From assembly GCA_900471815.1 (NCBI GenBank), contig UICE01000007.1:124001-188000 (forward strand): a stretch of DNA of 64,000 nucleotides. Direction: 5' to 3'. Below, one piece after another: positions 25,950-36,386 of the stretch (the stretch's first letter is position 1; the number at the start of each line of letters is the position of its first letter). The position numbers and the translations under genes were made by a program. Under the pieces are notes generated by a model. It had not been told where the DNA came from. It saw only the letters and a list, made by a program, of their open reading frames with translations, and ran no database searches. The DNA is from Hyphomicrobiales bacterium. GTDB taxonomy: Bacteria; Pseudomonadota; Alphaproteobacteria; Rhizobiales; Rhizobiaceae.

Positions 25950-27029
25950 ATGCGGGTTCTGGGTATTGAAACAAGCTGCGATGAGACGGCGGCAGCCATT
26001 GTCGAGCGTGATGAGCTTGGCCATGGCACTATTCTTTCAAACGTCGTCTTAAGCCAAATCGAAGAGCACGCGCCCTATGGCGGTGTCGTGCCGGAAATTG
26101 CCGCACGTGCTCACGTTGAAGTGCTCGACCGGCTTATCGGACAAGCACTGCACGAAGCGCATTTGACGCTCAACGATGTTGACGCCATAGCCGCAACTGC
26201 GGGACCAGGGCTTGTTGGCGGACTGATTGTCGGACTGATGACCGGCAAGGCAATAGCCTTGGCAAGCCAAAAACCATTTTACGCAATCAATCATCTTGAA
26301 GGTCATGCACTGACACCTCGCCTGACCGATAACATTGAATTTCCCTATCTCTTGCTCCTCGTTTCCGGCGGCCATACGCAAATGGTTCTGGTCAAGGGAC
26401 TGGGAGACTATGAGCGACTTGGCACGACCATTGACGATGCGCTTGGTGAAGCATTCGACAAAACCGCCAAAATGCTCGGGCTCGCCTATCCGGGCGGACC
26501 TGAGGTTGAAAAGGCGGCAATGCTCGGCGATTCGACGCGTTTCTCCCTCCCGCGCCCGTTGAAGGGTGAAGAACGCCTGGATTTTTCTTTCTCTGGCCTC
26601 AAAACTGCCGTGCGACAACTGGCCACCAGTCTGGAACCGCTATCTCAAACGGATGTCAATGATATTTGCGCAGCTTTCCAGACCGCCGTGTCCGATACGC
26701 TGGACGACCGCGTTGCACGTTCTCTTATGCGGTTTCGCGAAACATTTCCTGCTGTAGATCATCCTGTTTTGGTCGTTGCAGGAGGTGTCGCCGCCAATAA
26801 GGTTCTGCGTAGCGTGCTTCAGCAGCTTTGCGACAAGCATGGCTTTCGCTTCATTGCGCCACCAATGGCTCTATGTACAGATAACGCGGCCATGATCGCA
26901 TGGGCGGGTGCCGAACGGGCAAACCAGACACCTCCCGATTCCCTCAATATTGCGCCCCGCTCACGCTGGCCATTGGATATGTATTCCGCACCCCTGATCG
27001 GCGCCGGCCGCCGTGGAGCAAAGGCATGA
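25950..27029 (+). CDS. tsaD: tRNA N6-adenosine threonylcarbamoyltransferase
   Basis: The 359-residue protein adds the threonylcarbamoyl group to A37 of ANN-decoding tRNAs with TsaB, TsaE and TsaC. It has '[19 protein letters not shown]', the metal-binding HLEGHAL near residue 110, '[15 protein letters not shown]', '[11 protein letters not shown]' and '[12 protein letters not shown]'. ATG 25950 follows AAGGATAT and was chosen over an upstream start. Its stop overlaps gpsA (ATGA at 27026-27029). Confidence 0.97.
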   Translation: MRVLGIETSCDETAAAIVERDELGHGTILSNVVLSQIEEHAPYGGVVPEIAARAHVEVLDRLIGQALHEAHLTLNDVDAIAATAGPGLVGGLIVGLMTGKAIALASQKPFYAINHLEGHALTPRLTDNIEFPYLLLLVSGGHTQMVLVKGLGDYERLGTTIDDALGEAFDKTAKMLGLAYPGGPEVEKAAMLGDSTRFSLPRPLKGEERLDFSFSGLKTAVRQLATSLEPLSQTDVNDICAAFQTAVSDTLDDRVARSLMRFRETFPAVDHPVLVVAGGVAANKVLRSVLQQLCDKHGFRFIAPPMALCTDNAAMIAWAGAERANQTPPDSLNIAPRSRWPLDMYSAPLIGAGRRGAKA

Positions 27030-28012
27030 ATGAGCGGCCACCAATCGCCGTATTGGGCGGGGGCGCCTATGGTACGGCGCTTGGAACAATGGCTGCATCC
27101 AATGGCAGCTCAGTGGTGCTTTACGCCCGTGATTCCACCACAGTCGCAGCGATAAATAACACGCAACGCAATGATGCCCATTTGCCGAACATCTCCCTCC
27201 ACCCATTACTGACAGCCAGCAGCAATGCCCGGACCGCTCTGACACATGGACAGTATATTCTGTGCGCTGTTCCGGCGCAGGCACTTTCGACGGCTTTAAA
27301 CGAGCTTAAAGATCACATTCCCGCGTCGACACCGCTGATCATCTGCGCCAAGGGAATTGACCGATCCACCGGACTTCTCATGTCGCAGGTGGCAGGTCAA
27401 ATACTTCCCGGTCATCCGCTTGGCATACTTTCGGGGCCAAGCTTTGCAAGTGACGTTGCAAAGGGGTTGCCTACCGCAGTAACCGTCGCGTCCCGTAATC
27501 AAGCGCTGGCTGACAGCATTGCCGTCGCTCTCTCAGGCACAACGTTCCGTTGTTACTCGACAGATGATGTGACGGGCGTCGAGATCGGCGGAGCGCTGAA
27601 GAACGTGCTCGCTATTGCGGCTGGTGCCGCTATCGGCAAGGGATATGGTGCCAGCGCACAGGCGGCGCTTGTGACGCGCGGTTTCGTTGAACTGCGCCGG
27701 ATCGGGCATGCCTTGGGGGCAAGATCCGAGACCATCATGGGCCTCTCCGGGCTTGGCGATCTCATGCTGACTTGTTCGACACCGCAATCGCGCAATTACT
27801 CTTACGGTCTTGCATTGGGCAAAGGCGAAGACTTGACGGGGCGTCCGCTGGCAGAAGGTGTGGCAACTTCCGCCATTGCAGTTGAACTGGCCGCACGCCA
27901 TGATATCGATGTCCCGATCATTTCAGCTGTATCAAAAATCCTGGCTGAAGACATAACCGTCGATGAGGCCATGGAAGCCCTGCTTTCTCGGCCACTCAAA
28001 AATGAAGACTAG
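27026..28012 (+). CDS. gpsA: glycerol-3-phosphate dehydrogenase [NAD(P)+]
   Basis: The 328-residue enzyme makes sn-glycerol-3-phosphate for phospholipids. It has the Rossmann motif '[18 protein letters not shown]' near residue 7, 'CAKGID' near 110, the catalytic-lysine segment '[14 protein letters not shown]' near 188 and '[11 protein letters not shown]' near 245. It starts inside the tsaD stop (ATGA) and is followed by a YciI gene, an order typical of Brucella-like genomes. Confidence 0.97.
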   Translation: MNERPPIAVLGGGAYGTALGTMAASNGSSVVLYARDSTTVAAINNTQRNDAHLPNISLHPLLTASSNARTALTHGQYILCAVPAQALSTALNELKDHIPASTPLIICAKGIDRSTGLLMSQVAGQILPGHPLGILSGPSFASDVAKGLPTAVTVASRNQALADSIAVALSGTTFRCYSTDDVTGVEIGGALKNVLAIAAGAAIGKGYGASAQAALVTRGFVELRRIGHALGARSETIMGLSGLGDLMLTCSTPQSRNYSYGLALGKGEDLTGRPLAEGVATSAIAVELAARHDIDVPIISAVSKILAEDITVDEAMEALLSRPLKNED

Positions 28013-28020
28013 GAAAAATC

Positions 28021-28311
28021 ATGCTTTTTGCGTTTTTATGCAACGACAAGCCCGATAGCCTGCAATTGCGCCTTGATACGCGGACCGCGCATCTTGATTA
28101 TCTGAATGGCCTTGGTGATCAGCTAAAATTCGCCGGCCCTTTTCTGGGCGATGACGCAAAGCCAAATGGCAGTCTGGTCGTCGTAGATTCTGTCGATCTG
28201 GAGGCAGCAAAGCAGATAGCTGCCAATGACCCCTATGCAAAGGCAGGACTTTTCGCCTCTGTCGATATCCGCCCTTGGAATTGGGCAATCAAGAATCCGG
28301 ACAACAAATAG
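28021..28311 (+). CDS. YciI family protein
   Basis: The 96-residue ferredoxin-like protein has the YciI pattern 'FLCNDKPDSLQLRLDTR', H-L-x-Y-L, G-P-F-L and 'DPYAKAGLFASVDIRPWNWA'. Catalytic function is not established; some homologues are lactone or muconolactone-type isomerases. ATG 28021 follows AGGAAAAA. It is in the tsaD-gpsA transcript. Confidence 0.92.
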   Translation: MLFAFLCNDKPDSLQLRLDTRTAHLDYLNGLGDQLKFAGPFLGDDAKPNGSLVVVDSVDLEAAKQIAANDPYAKAGLFASVDIRPWNWAIKNPDNK

Positions 28312-28319
28312 GTTTCAAC

Positions 28320-28748
28320 ATGGCATATTGGCTGTACAAATCAGAACCCGACGCATGGTCGTGGGAAAAGCAGAAAGCTGCAGGTGCTAAGGGCACAGAA
28401 TGGACCGGCGTGCGCAACTATCTCGCCCGCAATAATATGCGCGCCATGAAGATTGGCGATAAAGGCTTCTTCTATCACTCCAATGAGGGTCTCGAAGTCG
28501 TCGGCATCGTCGAAGTTTGCGCACTCAGCCATCCGGATTCGACAACTGATGATCCGCGCTGGGATTGCGTTGATATCCGCGCGGTTCAAGATATGCCAAA
28601 GCCGGTGACTCTTAAGGACGTCAAAGCCAATCCAAAGCTTGAGAAAATGGCACTTGTCACCTCGATGCGGCTTTCCGTGCAACCGGTTACCGAGGACGAG
28701 TGGGAAGAAGTTTGCCGGATGGGTGGTCTCGTTCCAGCCCCCAAATGA
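28320..28748 (+). CDS. EVE domain-containing protein
   Basis: The 142-residue PUA-like protein begins 'MAYWLYKSEPDAWSWE' and has 'WTGVRNYLARNNMRAMKIGD', 'GFFYHS' and 'VGIVEVC', the core of EVE domains that recognise modified bases in nucleic acids. Its ligand here is unknown. It begins 8 bases after YciI and overlaps the next start by ATGA at 28745-28748. Confidence 0.93.
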   Translation: MAYWLYKSEPDAWSWEKQKAAGAKGTEWTGVRNYLARNNMRAMKIGDKGFFYHSNEGLEVVGIVEVCALSHPDSTTDDPRWDCVDIRAVQDMPKPVTLKDVKANPKLEKMALVTSMRLSVQPVTEDEWEEVCRMGGLVPAPK

Positions 28749-29419
28749 TCACTGAGACTGCGCTAGATCCAACCAGTGAACGCTACCGCCAATTCATACT
28801 GGCAAATACGTCACTACAATCACCGCCCCACGTTCCGGAGATAAAGCTTCATCTTGCCGATGAAGCTCATGATCTATGGCAACGCACGGAAGACGAACTC
28901 GCAACGATCGGGCTTCCGCCACCATTTTGGGCCTTTGCATGGGCGGGCGGGCAAGGTGTCGCCCGCTATGTAATTGATAACCCGCAAATGGTCAGCGACC
29001 GCTCGGTTATTGATTTCGCTTCAGGCTCAGGTTTGGTTGGTATCGCCGCTGCAATGGCCAATGCGAAACATGTTCTTTGCTGCGATATCGATCCTTTTAC
29101 TCAACCCGCAATCTCCCTCAACGCCGCTGCCAATGATGTGGTGATGGACGTGCAAATAGCTGATCTCATCGGCACAGATGCGGGTTGGGATGTCGTGCTG
29201 GCAGGCGATGTTTTCTATGATAAGCCTTTGGCAGATCTGCTTCTTCCCTGGTTTGCCAAACTTGCTTCACGCGGCGCCGAGGTAATCGTCGGCGATCCGG
29301 GGCGATCTTATTTTCCCAAGGGTTCTCTTCAGCCATTGGCTGTTTATTCGGTTCCGGTGACGCGCGTTCTTGAAGACGCTGAAATCAAGAAAACCACGGT
29401 CTGGCGTTTTCCAACCTAA
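28745..29419 (+). CDS. class I SAM-dependent methyltransferase, ETFB-lysine methyltransferase-like
   Basis: The 224-residue protein has 'PPFWAFAWAGGQGVARYV' and the SAM-binding motif 'VIDFASGSGLVGIAAAM' near residue 83, then 'CDIDPF' and 'VVLAGDVFYDK'. This set matches the COG3897 group related to ETFB lysine methyltransferase. Protein substrate is inferred only. ATG 28745 overlaps the EVE stop. Its stop overlaps the convergent L,D-transpeptidase stop. Confidence 0.87.
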   Translation: MITETALDPTSERYRQFILANTSLQSPPHVPEIKLHLADEAHDLWQRTEDELATIGLPPPFWAFAWAGGQGVARYVIDNPQMVSDRSVIDFASGSGLVGIAAAMANAKHVLCCDIDPFTQPAISLNAAANDVVMDVQIADLIGTDAGWDVVLAGDVFYDKPLADLLLPWFAKLASRGAEVIVGDPGRSYFPKGSLQPLAVYSVPVTRVLEDAEIKKTTVWRFPT

Positions 29420-29949
29420 CGCAGCACACGAATGATTGTTTTATCCGACAGAAGCGGCAAAAGTCGGTTCATATCTGCGCGGCTCAAAGCAATACAGCCC
29501 TCAGTTGGTGTATAGCCCGGCCGCGCCAGATGGAAGAATATGGCGCTGCCCCCGGCCCTTCTGCGTGGCCGGATATTCCAGTCAAGAACAATACAGACAT
29601 CGTACAGGTCATCCTTGCGCCACATGGTTTCGTGGCTCGCATTATAGGGTACCTGAACTTGCCTATTATAGTTGCGGTCACTGCTGACCTCGCACCACCC
29701 ATCGTTTATTTTCAATGGGTTAAGCCGCAATAGCGCCGTAGCCTTCACCTGTTTATCCGGTCTTTTAAACCCATAAAGAAGCCGCATGGATGCCAAGGGA
29801 GTTCCACCATCGCCCTCACGTTTCCTCGATGTAATACCGCCCTTGCCAAGTGCGCAACGCAAGACGATTGGGCCAGCAATCAGCTGGCCTTGGCTTTTGT
29901 GGCCGGGGCGCGGGCGGACATCGATATACTTCAAAGTGGTTAGTGGCAT
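29416..29949 (-). CDS. L,D-transpeptidase family (YkuD) protein
   Basis: The 177-residue protein has the YkuD catalytic segment 'FFHLARPGYTPTEGCIALSR' with the nucleophile Cys near residue 155 and a His upstream. Such enzymes cross-link peptidoglycan or attach proteins to it. No signal peptide or membrane anchor is evident at this start, which is unusual for an envelope enzyme. A longer N-terminus is not available because of an upstream stop. Confidence 0.85.
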   Translation of the reverse strand: MPLTTLKYIDVRPRPGHKSQGQLIAGPIVLRCALGKGGITSRKREGDGGTPLASMRLLYGFKRPDKQVKATALLRLNPLKINDGWCEVSSDRNYNRQVQVPYNASHETMWRKDDLYDVCIVLDWNIRPRRRAGGSAIFFHLARPGYTPTEGCIALSRADMNRLLPLLSDKTIIRVLR

Positions 29950-30078
29950 GCTTGCCTCATAAAAAGCATTTTTATGTCAGACTGATGCGCCGCATAAGCA
30001 ATATCAAGTCGATGCTCTTTCTTTCCTGTAGAATTCGACTTAAATTCCAACGACTTCTTTCCATCCGCGGGAGATCCC

Positions 30079-30762
30079 ATGACAGCACGTACCATTCTAA
30101 TCGTCGACGATGATGCAGACCTGCGGGCCATTCTGGTTGAGCAACTGAGCCTTTATGAAGAGTTTCAGATTGTTCAGGAAGACAATGCAACTAAAGGCAT
30201 ACAGGCCGCCCGCAATGGCGTTGTTGACCTGTTGATCATGGATGTCGGCTTGCCAGACATGGATGGACGTGAAGCCATCAAGCTTTTGCGAAAGGGCGGT
30301 TTCAAGGCTCCGGTGATCATGCTGACCGGCCATGATACTGATTCTGATACGATTCTAGGCCTGGAATCCGGCGCCAATGATTATGTCACCAAGCCATTCC
30401 GCTTCGCTGTACTGCTGGCGCGCATTCGCGCGCAGCTGCGCCAGCATGAGCAGAGCGAAGACGCTACCTTCGTTGTTGGCCCCTATACGTTCAAGCCCGG
30501 CCAGAAAATGCTGATCGATGCAAAGGGCGGCAAAATCCGGCTGACTGAAAAAGAAGTCGCAATTATCAAATATTTGTATCGCGCCGGTGGCAAGGTCATC
30601 ACACGCGATATTCTTCTGGAGGAAGTCTGGGGATACAATTCCGGGGTAACCACACATACGCTGGAGACGCATGTTTACAGACTACGGCAGAAAATCGAGC
30701 AGGATCCATCGAATTCAACCATACTCGTCACGGAAAGCGGGGGATACAAGCTCATTCCTTGA
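30079..30762 (+). CDS. cenR: CenR/OtpR-type response regulator (OmpR family)
   Basis: The 227-residue protein has a receiver domain ('TILIVDDDADLRAILVEQLS', phospho-acceptor Asp near residue 56 in LLIMDVGLPDMDG, Lys in 'VTKPF' near 107) and an OmpR-type winged helix ('RLTEKEVAIIKYLY', 'THTLETHVYRLRQKIE'). Sequence and the following cyclic-nucleotide-binding gene match CenR of Caulobacter and OtpR of Brucella, an essential or envelope/acid-stress regulator. No partner kinase is adjacent. ATG follows GGGAG. Confidence 0.87.
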   Translation: MTARTILIVDDDADLRAILVEQLSLYEEFQIVQEDNATKGIQAARNGVVDLLIMDVGLPDMDGREAIKLLRKGGFKAPVIMLTGHDTDSDTILGLESGANDYVTKPFRFAVLLARIRAQLRQHEQSEDATFVVGPYTFKPGQKMLIDAKGGKIRLTEKEVAIIKYLYRAGGKVITRDILLEEVWGYNSGVTTHTLETHVYRLRQKIEQDPSNSTILVTESGGYKLIP

Positions 30763-30800
30763 TGCCGATCGGGTCAATCTAGGTATATGTCTGTAATTGC

Positions 30801-31259
30801 ATGGCAATTGAAGATGATATTCGCATTCTGGAGACAGTGGGGCTGTTCGGCACGTTTACGCGCGACCAGTTGCGTCTGCTCGCCTTCGGAACAGAGCGGC
30901 TTGTCCTGCGGGAAGGCCGCGAGCTTTACCGCGAGGGTCAGTCGGCTGATTGCGCCTATGTCATTGATCGCGGTACGATTTCCTTGTTCCGCGAAGGTCC
31001 TTCTGGTCGCGTCGCTCTGAAAACCGTGGGGCCAGGAGCGGTTCTTGGCGAAATGGCAATCATCGCCCAGACCAAGCGCCTCACCAGCGCAATGGCAGAC
31101 ACTGAGACCGAGGTCATCCGTCTAAACCGCTCATTGTTCCGGCGTATCCTTGAAGAATATCCGGAAATTGCCGCTGCGCTGCACGACCAGATTTCCTCAG
31201 ATCTGACCGAAATGATCGCGGAAATTTCCAAGTATGAAAAGCTGTTTGGCGAGAGCTAA
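30801..31259 (+). CDS. cyclic nucleotide-binding domain protein
   Basis: The 152-residue protein is a single cNMP-binding domain: 'LREGRELYREGQSADCAYVI' and 'GPGAVLGEMAIIAQTKRLTS' with the phosphate-binding cassette (GEMAI..xxRLTSA). It has no DNA-binding domain, so it is a sensor or adaptor rather than a Crp regulator. In Brucella the otpR gene is followed by such a protein (annotated as a protein-kinase regulatory subunit), supporting a functional pair with cenR, 38 bases upstream. Confidence 0.9.
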   Translation: MAIEDDIRILETVGLFGTFTRDQLRLLAFGTERLVLREGRELYREGQSADCAYVIDRGTISLFREGPSGRVALKTVGPGAVLGEMAIIAQTKRLTSAMADTETEVIRLNRSLFRRILEEYPEIAAALHDQISSDLTEMIAEISKYEKLFGES

Positions 31260-31389
31260 CTCGCCTCTACACAACTGATTTTCTCGCTACGATTGAAAAT
31301 CTTCAGCAAGAATCGACCTTTTCTCGGCAAAAATCGCCGCATCTTGTGGAATTGAATGTCAGGTCGCGGAAATCCTGCTCAAAATCGGA

Positions 31390-32196
31390 TTAATCCAGAT
31401 CAAACCGCGCGATAACCGGAACGTGGTCGGAGGGTCGTTCCCACCCACGTGCTTCACGCAGGATTGTGATGTCTCTCAGATCGGCCTCGAGGTCGGGCGA
31501 TCCCCAAATATGATCCAGTCTCCGGCCACGATCCGCCGCCGCCCAATCGGCGGCCCTATAGCTCCACCATGTATAAATTTTCTCGGAGGGTGGAATATGA
31601 TGGCGCATCAGATCGCTCCAGCCGCCATTTTTGCGCAAGGCTTCCAGACCTTCCGTTTCGATGGGCGTGTGGCTTACAACCTTCAACAACTGTTTATGCG
31701 ACCAGACGTCGGTTTCAAGCGGTGCGATGTTGAGGTCGCCCACCAGCAATGAGGCATGGCCATCGCCATAAACCGCATTCATGGCTTTCATTTCATCAAG
31801 GAAGCCGAGCTTGTGCTTGAACTTGGGATTGATCTCCGGATCGGGTTCATCTCCGCCTGCCGGAACATAGAAATTGTGGATACGCATCCGCTTTGAGCCG
31901 GCAGTTACAACTGTGCTCAAATGACGGCAATCGGGGATATTGCAAAAACCAACACGTGCCGGTTCTGTCAAAGGACGGCGGGAGAGCGTTGCTACCCCGT
32001 GATACCCTTTCTGGCCGCTGATTTCGATATGTTCATAACCGGCCATGTGGAAAGCTTCCCGCGGAAACAAATCGTCGGGGCATTTGGTTTCCTGCAGGCA
32101 CAGAACGTCAGGCTGATAATCGCGCAGAAATTGCAGAACGAGCGGCAAGCGCAAGCGCACCGAATTGATGTTCCAGGTAGCAACGGAAAAAGGCAT
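31390..32196 (-). CDS. xth: exodeoxyribonuclease III / AP endonuclease
   Basis: The 268-residue EEP-fold enzyme cuts abasic sites in base-excision repair. It shows 'ATWNINSVRLRLPLV' with the metal-binding Asn, 'DVLCLQETK' with the catalytic Glu near residue 36, 'LVGDLNIAP' near 150, 'RLDHIWGSP' near 227 and 'SDHVPVIARFDLD' at the end. Located downstream of lolA and ftsK, a common Rhizobiales order. Confidence 0.96.
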   Translation of the reverse strand: MPFSVATWNINSVRLRLPLVLQFLRDYQPDVLCLQETKCPDDLFPREAFHMAGYEHIEISGQKGYHGVATLSRRPLTEPARVGFCNIPDCRHLSTVVTAGSKRMRIHNFYVPAGGDEPDPEINPKFKHKLGFLDEMKAMNAVYGDGHASLLVGDLNIAPLETDVWSHKQLLKVVSHTPIETEGLEALRKNGGWSDLMRHHIPPSEKIYTWWSYRAADWAAADRGRRLDHIWGSPDLEADLRDITILREARGWERPSDHVPVIARFDLD

Positions 32197-32294
32197 GGAA
32201 AATTAGTCTCGCGGGTGGTGAATGAGCAGCAAGACTAAAACAAGTTACGGATGATTGGAACCGGATATCGCCAGCTTGAACGACTGTTCAAGCC

Positions 32295-32942
32295 TTATTT
32301 GTTCTTCATCGCAATGCGGGTGTAGTCAATTGTAAACATATCCTTGGCGAAGCGAACACCGGTACGGACATTGGTGATCATCACTGTCGTATCGAGACCC
32401 TGCGCATCGGTGATAGTCCATTGACGCAGTTCGAAAGTCTTCGGATCAAACATCATCGTTATGGTCGAATTACCGAAGATTGATTTGTCGCCAAGAACGA
32501 TCGTTGTCATATCGGGCTCTTCCTTGACCGATTTGACCGTATTGCCGGTCAAATTAATCTGATCGCTCAGAAGCAGCTTTAATGGCGTCTTCGACAGCGG
32601 GACCAAATCCCATGTGTCGAGCTTGCGATTATTGATCACAACGGATTCGCCATCCGAAATGACACGAATCGGCGATGGCTTGTTGTAGTTGAAACGTATC
32701 TTGCCCGGGCGTTCTATATAGAACGTTCCCTCGGTCTGCTCCCCGCGCGGGCCAAACTGGACAAAGTCACCCGTCAGGGTTTTAACGCTCGAAAACTGAT
32801 TGGCAATCTGCTGGGCTGCGCCCGGCACCGCATTCTGAGCAAGAGCCGGTGCAGCAAGGAGTCCCACGCCAAGTATCGAAGCAGCTACAACGCGCCGTGC
32901 GAGCGGGCCTGCAACGCGAAACAATGCTGTGATGGTTTTCAT
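32295..32942 (-). CDS. lolA: LolA-like outer membrane lipoprotein carrier
   Basis: The 215-residue periplasmic protein has a signal peptide with a hydrophobic stretch at residues ~18-34 and an AxA-type cleavage site (APALA-QN). The mature part has 'FSSVKTLTGDFVQFGPRGEQ' and 'GTFYIERPGKIRFNYNKPSP', typical of the LolA beta-barrel. It shuttles lipoproteins from LolCDE to the outer membrane. It lies between ftsK and xth. Confidence 0.93.
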   Translation of the reverse strand: MKTITALFRVAGPLARRVVAASILGVGLLAAPALAQNAVPGAAQQIANQFSSVKTLTGDFVQFGPRGEQTEGTFYIERPGKIRFNYNKPSPIRVISDGESVVINNRKLDTWDLVPLSKTPLKLLLSDQINLTGNTVKSVKEEPDMTTIVLGDKSIFGNSTITMMFDPKTFELRQWTITDAQGLDTTVMITNVRTGVRFAKDMFTIDYTRIAMKNK

Positions 32943-33165
32943 GGGTTTAAGGGTCTCCTGTCATCTTGCCTTAAGCAATACTCGATCAGTTTGGCTTGAG
33001 TATGGCTAAGAAACGGCGGGTTGCGGCACCCGGTTCCATATTTCCGTCACGTAACACCGGACTTGCCACAGGAACTGGAAGGACTCAGTTCCATAACGCG
33101 TGACGTGCCGTTACGTTATGTTTGAATTTTTAAGCAGTCTCAGCAGCTTAATGCCTTTTTGCCTG

Positions 33166-35796
33166 TTAAAAATCATCATCCTGTGTTGGTACGAGAATCT
33201 CACGCTTGCCCGCATGATTGGCCGGGCCGACAAGCCCCTCCTCTTCCATGCGTTCAATAATCGAAGCAGCACGATTATAACCGATGCCAAGGCGGCGCTG
33301 GATATAGCTGGTCGAAGCTTTTTTATCGCGCAGCACGACCGCGACGGCCTGATCATAGGGGTCATCGGAGTCCTCAAGATTGGACGTTCCTGCAGGTCCT
33401 GCCCCGCCATCGTCCTCATCATCTTCCTCGGTGATCGAATCAAGATATTCCGGCACGCCCTGTAATTTGAGGTGCTGAACGATTTTCTCAACTTCATCGT
33501 CACCAACGAATGGTCCATGCACGCGCTGAATGCGTCCCCCACCAGCCATGTAGAGCATGTCGCCCATGCCAAGCAGCTGCTCGCCGCCCTGCTCACCAAG
33601 GATGGTGCGCGAATCGATCTTGGAGGTAACCTGGAAGGAGATACGCGTCGGGAAGTTGGCCTTGATCGTACCCGTGATAACATCGACTGACGGACGCTGC
33701 GTCGCCATGATCACATGAATACCGGCGGCACGCGCCATCTGCGCCAGACGCTGCACGGCACCTTCAATATCCTTGCCGGCAACCATCATGAGGTCGGCCA
33801 TTTCGTCGATGATGACCACAATATAGGGCATCGCGGTCAGATCGAGTTCTTCGGTCTCATAGACTGCCTCGCCGGTGGCGCGGTCAAACCCGGTCTGCAC
33901 CGTGCGCGCAATGCGCTCGCCCTTCTGCCGGGCTTGCTCAACGCGCTGGTTAAAGCCGTCAATATTGCGGACACCGACTTTCGACATTTTGCGATAGCGG
34001 TCTTCCATCTCCTTGACCGTCCATTTGAGCGCCACAACGGCTTTCTTGGGGTCGGTAACAACCGGAGTGAGCAGATGCGGAATGCCATCATAGATGGAAA
34101 GTTCGAGCATTTTCGGATCAATCATGATCAGGCGGCATTGTTCCGGCGTCATCCGGTAGACCAAGGAGAGGATCATGGTATTGATGGCGACAGATTTACC
34201 CGAGCCTGTTGTACCAGCCACGAGCAAATGCGGCATCTTGGCAAGGTCTGCAATGACCGGCTCGCCATTGATGGTCTTGCCCAATGCCAGTGCAAGCTTG
34301 GTTTTGGTCTGCTCAAAATCGCGGCTGGCCAGCAGTTCGCGCAGATAAACCATTTCACGTGTCTGGTTGGGCAGCTCAATGCCGATAGCATTGCGGCCCG
34401 GGACAACGGCAACGCGAGCAGCGATCGCGCTCATGGAGCGGGCAATATCATCGGCAAGCGTGATGACGCGCGAGGATTTGATTCCAGGTGCTGGCTCCAG
34501 CTCATAAAGCGTGACAACCGGGCCAGGCCGGACGTGGATTATTTCGCCGCGTACACCGAAATCCTCCAGGACACCTTCAAGAAGACGCGCATTCTGTTCC
34601 AATGCCTCTTTGGAAAGGCTGGGGTTGCGCACGACATTCTTTGGTTCGCTGAGGAAATGCAGCGGTGGCATTTCAAAACCATCAGATTTGATAAGCGAGG
34701 CTTGCGCCTCGCGCTGAATGCGCGCTCCAGCCTTTGGAGCTGGCGCCGGGGTTGCTACACGGGTCGCGGGCTTCGCTGACGGGCGAGCGGGGGCTGCCTG
34801 CGGTGCCCAGTCATCCACGGCCTCATCTTCGTCGCTGAAGGCCAAGGGATCAAAGCGGTCAGCTTGGCTGTCAAAATCATCATTGTCGATTTCAATCGAC
34901 GGAGCTTCAATTTGCGGCGATGCGCTGTAAAAGCCTGGCTCGCGGCGTTCGCCATTATTGCTGACTTTTTGACGCGACACCGGAATGTCATCAAACCCAT
35001 CATCATGGCGAGCGCCAATATTACGCGCGCTATTATAGATTCCGGCGCCCCTGCCGGAGAGACGGCGGAACAAGGCACGCGTACTGTAAAAGAAATGCGT
35101 GACAGCACCCAGAGCAAGCAAGCCTCCGCCTTCGCGCTCATCATCCTCATCCTCGTCATCGTCGAAGTCATCGGCTTCGGCCACGTGACGCGTTGTCTTT
35201 TTGGCAATGGCAGGCTCGCTGCCGCGATAGGTAAGACCGCTGGCAAAGGCAAATATCCATAAAGTAGGAACGGCAAGGACAGCGACCAGGATCATGGCAA
35301 GGCCACCGCGCGGGAAAGTGCCCGTGAAAATAGCAGGAATCTTGAGAACCATATCTCCGAGAACGCCGCCAAGACCAATGGGCATTGGCCAGCTTTCGGG
35401 TATGGCAAAACAACCGGCCATGGCTGCAGCAAGCAGCGACGCGCAGAACCAGGCAACAGCGCGCCGCGCCATGCGGTCAACACCGCGACCGGTCATGAAC
35501 AACCCACCCCAGAACACGGCAGGCATCAGAGCAACAACTGTCGACAGGCCAAAAAACTGCATTCCAAGATCGGAGAACACTGCTCCGGCATAACCAAGGG
35601 CGTTTTGCGTGGGATTGGACGTGGCATGACTGAAGCTTGGATCAAGCACATTCCAAGTTGCCAGACTACCGACAGCCAAAGCGACAAGACAAAGGATCGC
35701 CAAGCCGATCAGAATATTTATCTGCCTGCGGAAAAGGCTGTAGAAGCCAGTCCTATCGTCATCGATGGCATAAGAGGCTGAATAACCTTGACGCAT
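33166..35796 (-). CDS. ftsK: DNA translocase FtsK
   Basis: The 876-residue protein has four N-terminal membrane helices (first ~200 residues), a Pro/Ala/Asp-rich linker, and the motor domain with Walker A '[19 protein letters not shown]' and Walker B '[15 protein letters not shown]'. The C-terminal gamma winged helix '[20 protein letters not shown]' recognises KOPS and activates XerCD. ATG 35796 was chosen; a GTG at 35811 would add five residues. It pumps chromosomal termini through the septum during division. Confidence 0.96.
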   Translation of the reverse strand: MRQGYSASYAIDDDRTGFYSLFRRQINILIGLAILCLVALAVGSLATWNVLDPSFSHATSNPTQNALGYAGAVFSDLGMQFFGLSTVVALMPAVFWGGLFMTGRGVDRMARRAVAWFCASLLAAAMAGCFAIPESWPMPIGLGGVLGDMVLKIPAIFTGTFPRGGLAMILVAVLAVPTLWIFAFASGLTYRGSEPAIAKKTTRHVAEADDFDDDEDEDDEREGGGLLALGAVTHFFYSTRALFRRLSGRGAGIYNSARNIGARHDDGFDDIPVSRQKVSNNGERREPGFYSASPQIEAPSIEIDNDDFDSQADRFDPLAFSDEDEAVDDWAPQAAPARPSAKPATRVATPAPAPKAGARIQREAQASLIKSDGFEMPPLHFLSEPKNVVRNPSLSKEALEQNARLLEGVLEDFGVRGEIIHVRPGPVVTLYELEPAPGIKSSRVITLADDIARSMSAIAARVAVVPGRNAIGIELPNQTREMVYLRELLASRDFEQTKTKLALALGKTINGEPVIADLAKMPHLLVAGTTGSGKSVAINTMILSLVYRMTPEQCRLIMIDPKMLELSIYDGIPHLLTPVVTDPKKAVVALKWTVKEMEDRYRKMSKVGVRNIDGFNQRVEQARQKGERIARTVQTGFDRATGEAVYETEELDLTAMPYIVVIIDEMADLMMVAGKDIEGAVQRLAQMARAAGIHVIMATQRPSVDVITGTIKANFPTRISFQVTSKIDSRTILGEQGGEQLLGMGDMLYMAGGGRIQRVHGPFVGDDEVEKIVQHLKLQGVPEYLDSITEEDDEDDGGAGPAGTSNLEDSDDPYDQAVAVVLRDKKASTSYIQRRLGIGYNRAASIIERMEEEGLVGPANHAGKREILVPTQDDDF

Positions 35797-36100
35797 GAAA
35801 TCCGGTCCCACGTGAGTCTATCCCTGTGGCTGTGCAATCCACGGAGCTGATTCCAAACTTACGGGGTGGATGGTTAAGGGGCTATTAACCATGGGCGAAT
35901 GTCATGGAAATTGTCAGGTTAGCAGAGGATGCTGACGGAGACTTCGCCTCGCCCTGATCTTGGCACGCCCCTTTCCGTCATCCTCGGGCTTGACCCGAGG
36001 ACCGATCTTGAATGCCCGTTTTCAAGTTTTCGATTTTGGATATTGAGAAGGCGCTTCGCTGATCTCTGCAAATCGTCCCAATTTGGATTGATTCCTTCAA
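35797..36100. other. region between ftsK and the GIY-YIG remnant, with palindromic repeat
   Basis: The first part holds the ftsK promoter region. At 35975-36001 there is a copy of a Rhizobiales palindromic repeat (listed separately). The rest encodes the frame-shifted tail of the GIY-YIG remnant. No intact gene is seen. Confidence 0.5.
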
Positions 36101-36313
36101 TCACCAGCGTTTCAAGGATTTTTCCCGCTGAATTGCATCGACAATCCGGTCATGCTCTTCGTGCCAGACCAGACGCTTGCAGCCATATTTCCATGCAAAT
36201 CCGGGAGTTCTGCCTTCACGATGATCGTAAACACGCGTGACGAGATCGGACGTCACACCGATGTACAGCGTTCCATATTGCTGGTTGGCAAGGATGTAGA
36301 CATAGCCCGGCAT
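35919..36313 (-). pseudogene. GIY-YIG nuclease, broken by a frameshift
   Basis: From ATG 36313 the frame encodes 70 residues with the GIY-YIG signature ('PGYVYILANQQYGTLYIGVT', then 'LVTRVYDHREG' and 'REKSLKRW') and then stops at 36101. In another frame, immediately downstream, the expected C-terminus 'VIEGINPNWDDL' is present. The junction is a CTGG that fits both frames, so a short deletion between two CTGG repeats (about 19 bases if family spacing held) is likely. The catalytic N-terminal part is intact, so residual function cannot be excluded. The family (UPF0213-like) has unknown role. Confidence 0.8.
35975..36001. repeat. dispersed palindromic repeat, single copy
   Basis: The core CCTCGGGCTTGACCCGAGG (within 35982-36000) is an inverted repeat preceded by CCGTCAT. 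The same element occurs as an inverted pair at 50928-51044. Elements of this form are abundant in Rhizobiales intergenic DNA. Confidence 0.8.
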
Positions 36314-36386
36314 GCAAGTCCTCCGCGCGTAAGACTGCACATCAAGTTCAGGCGGGTAAATTCAACGAAGGTCTAACCTCAAAACA

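Noticed and set aside
33715-34779. 354-codon open frame antisense to ftsK
   Set aside because: Lies wholly within the FtsK motor coding region; no site, no family features.
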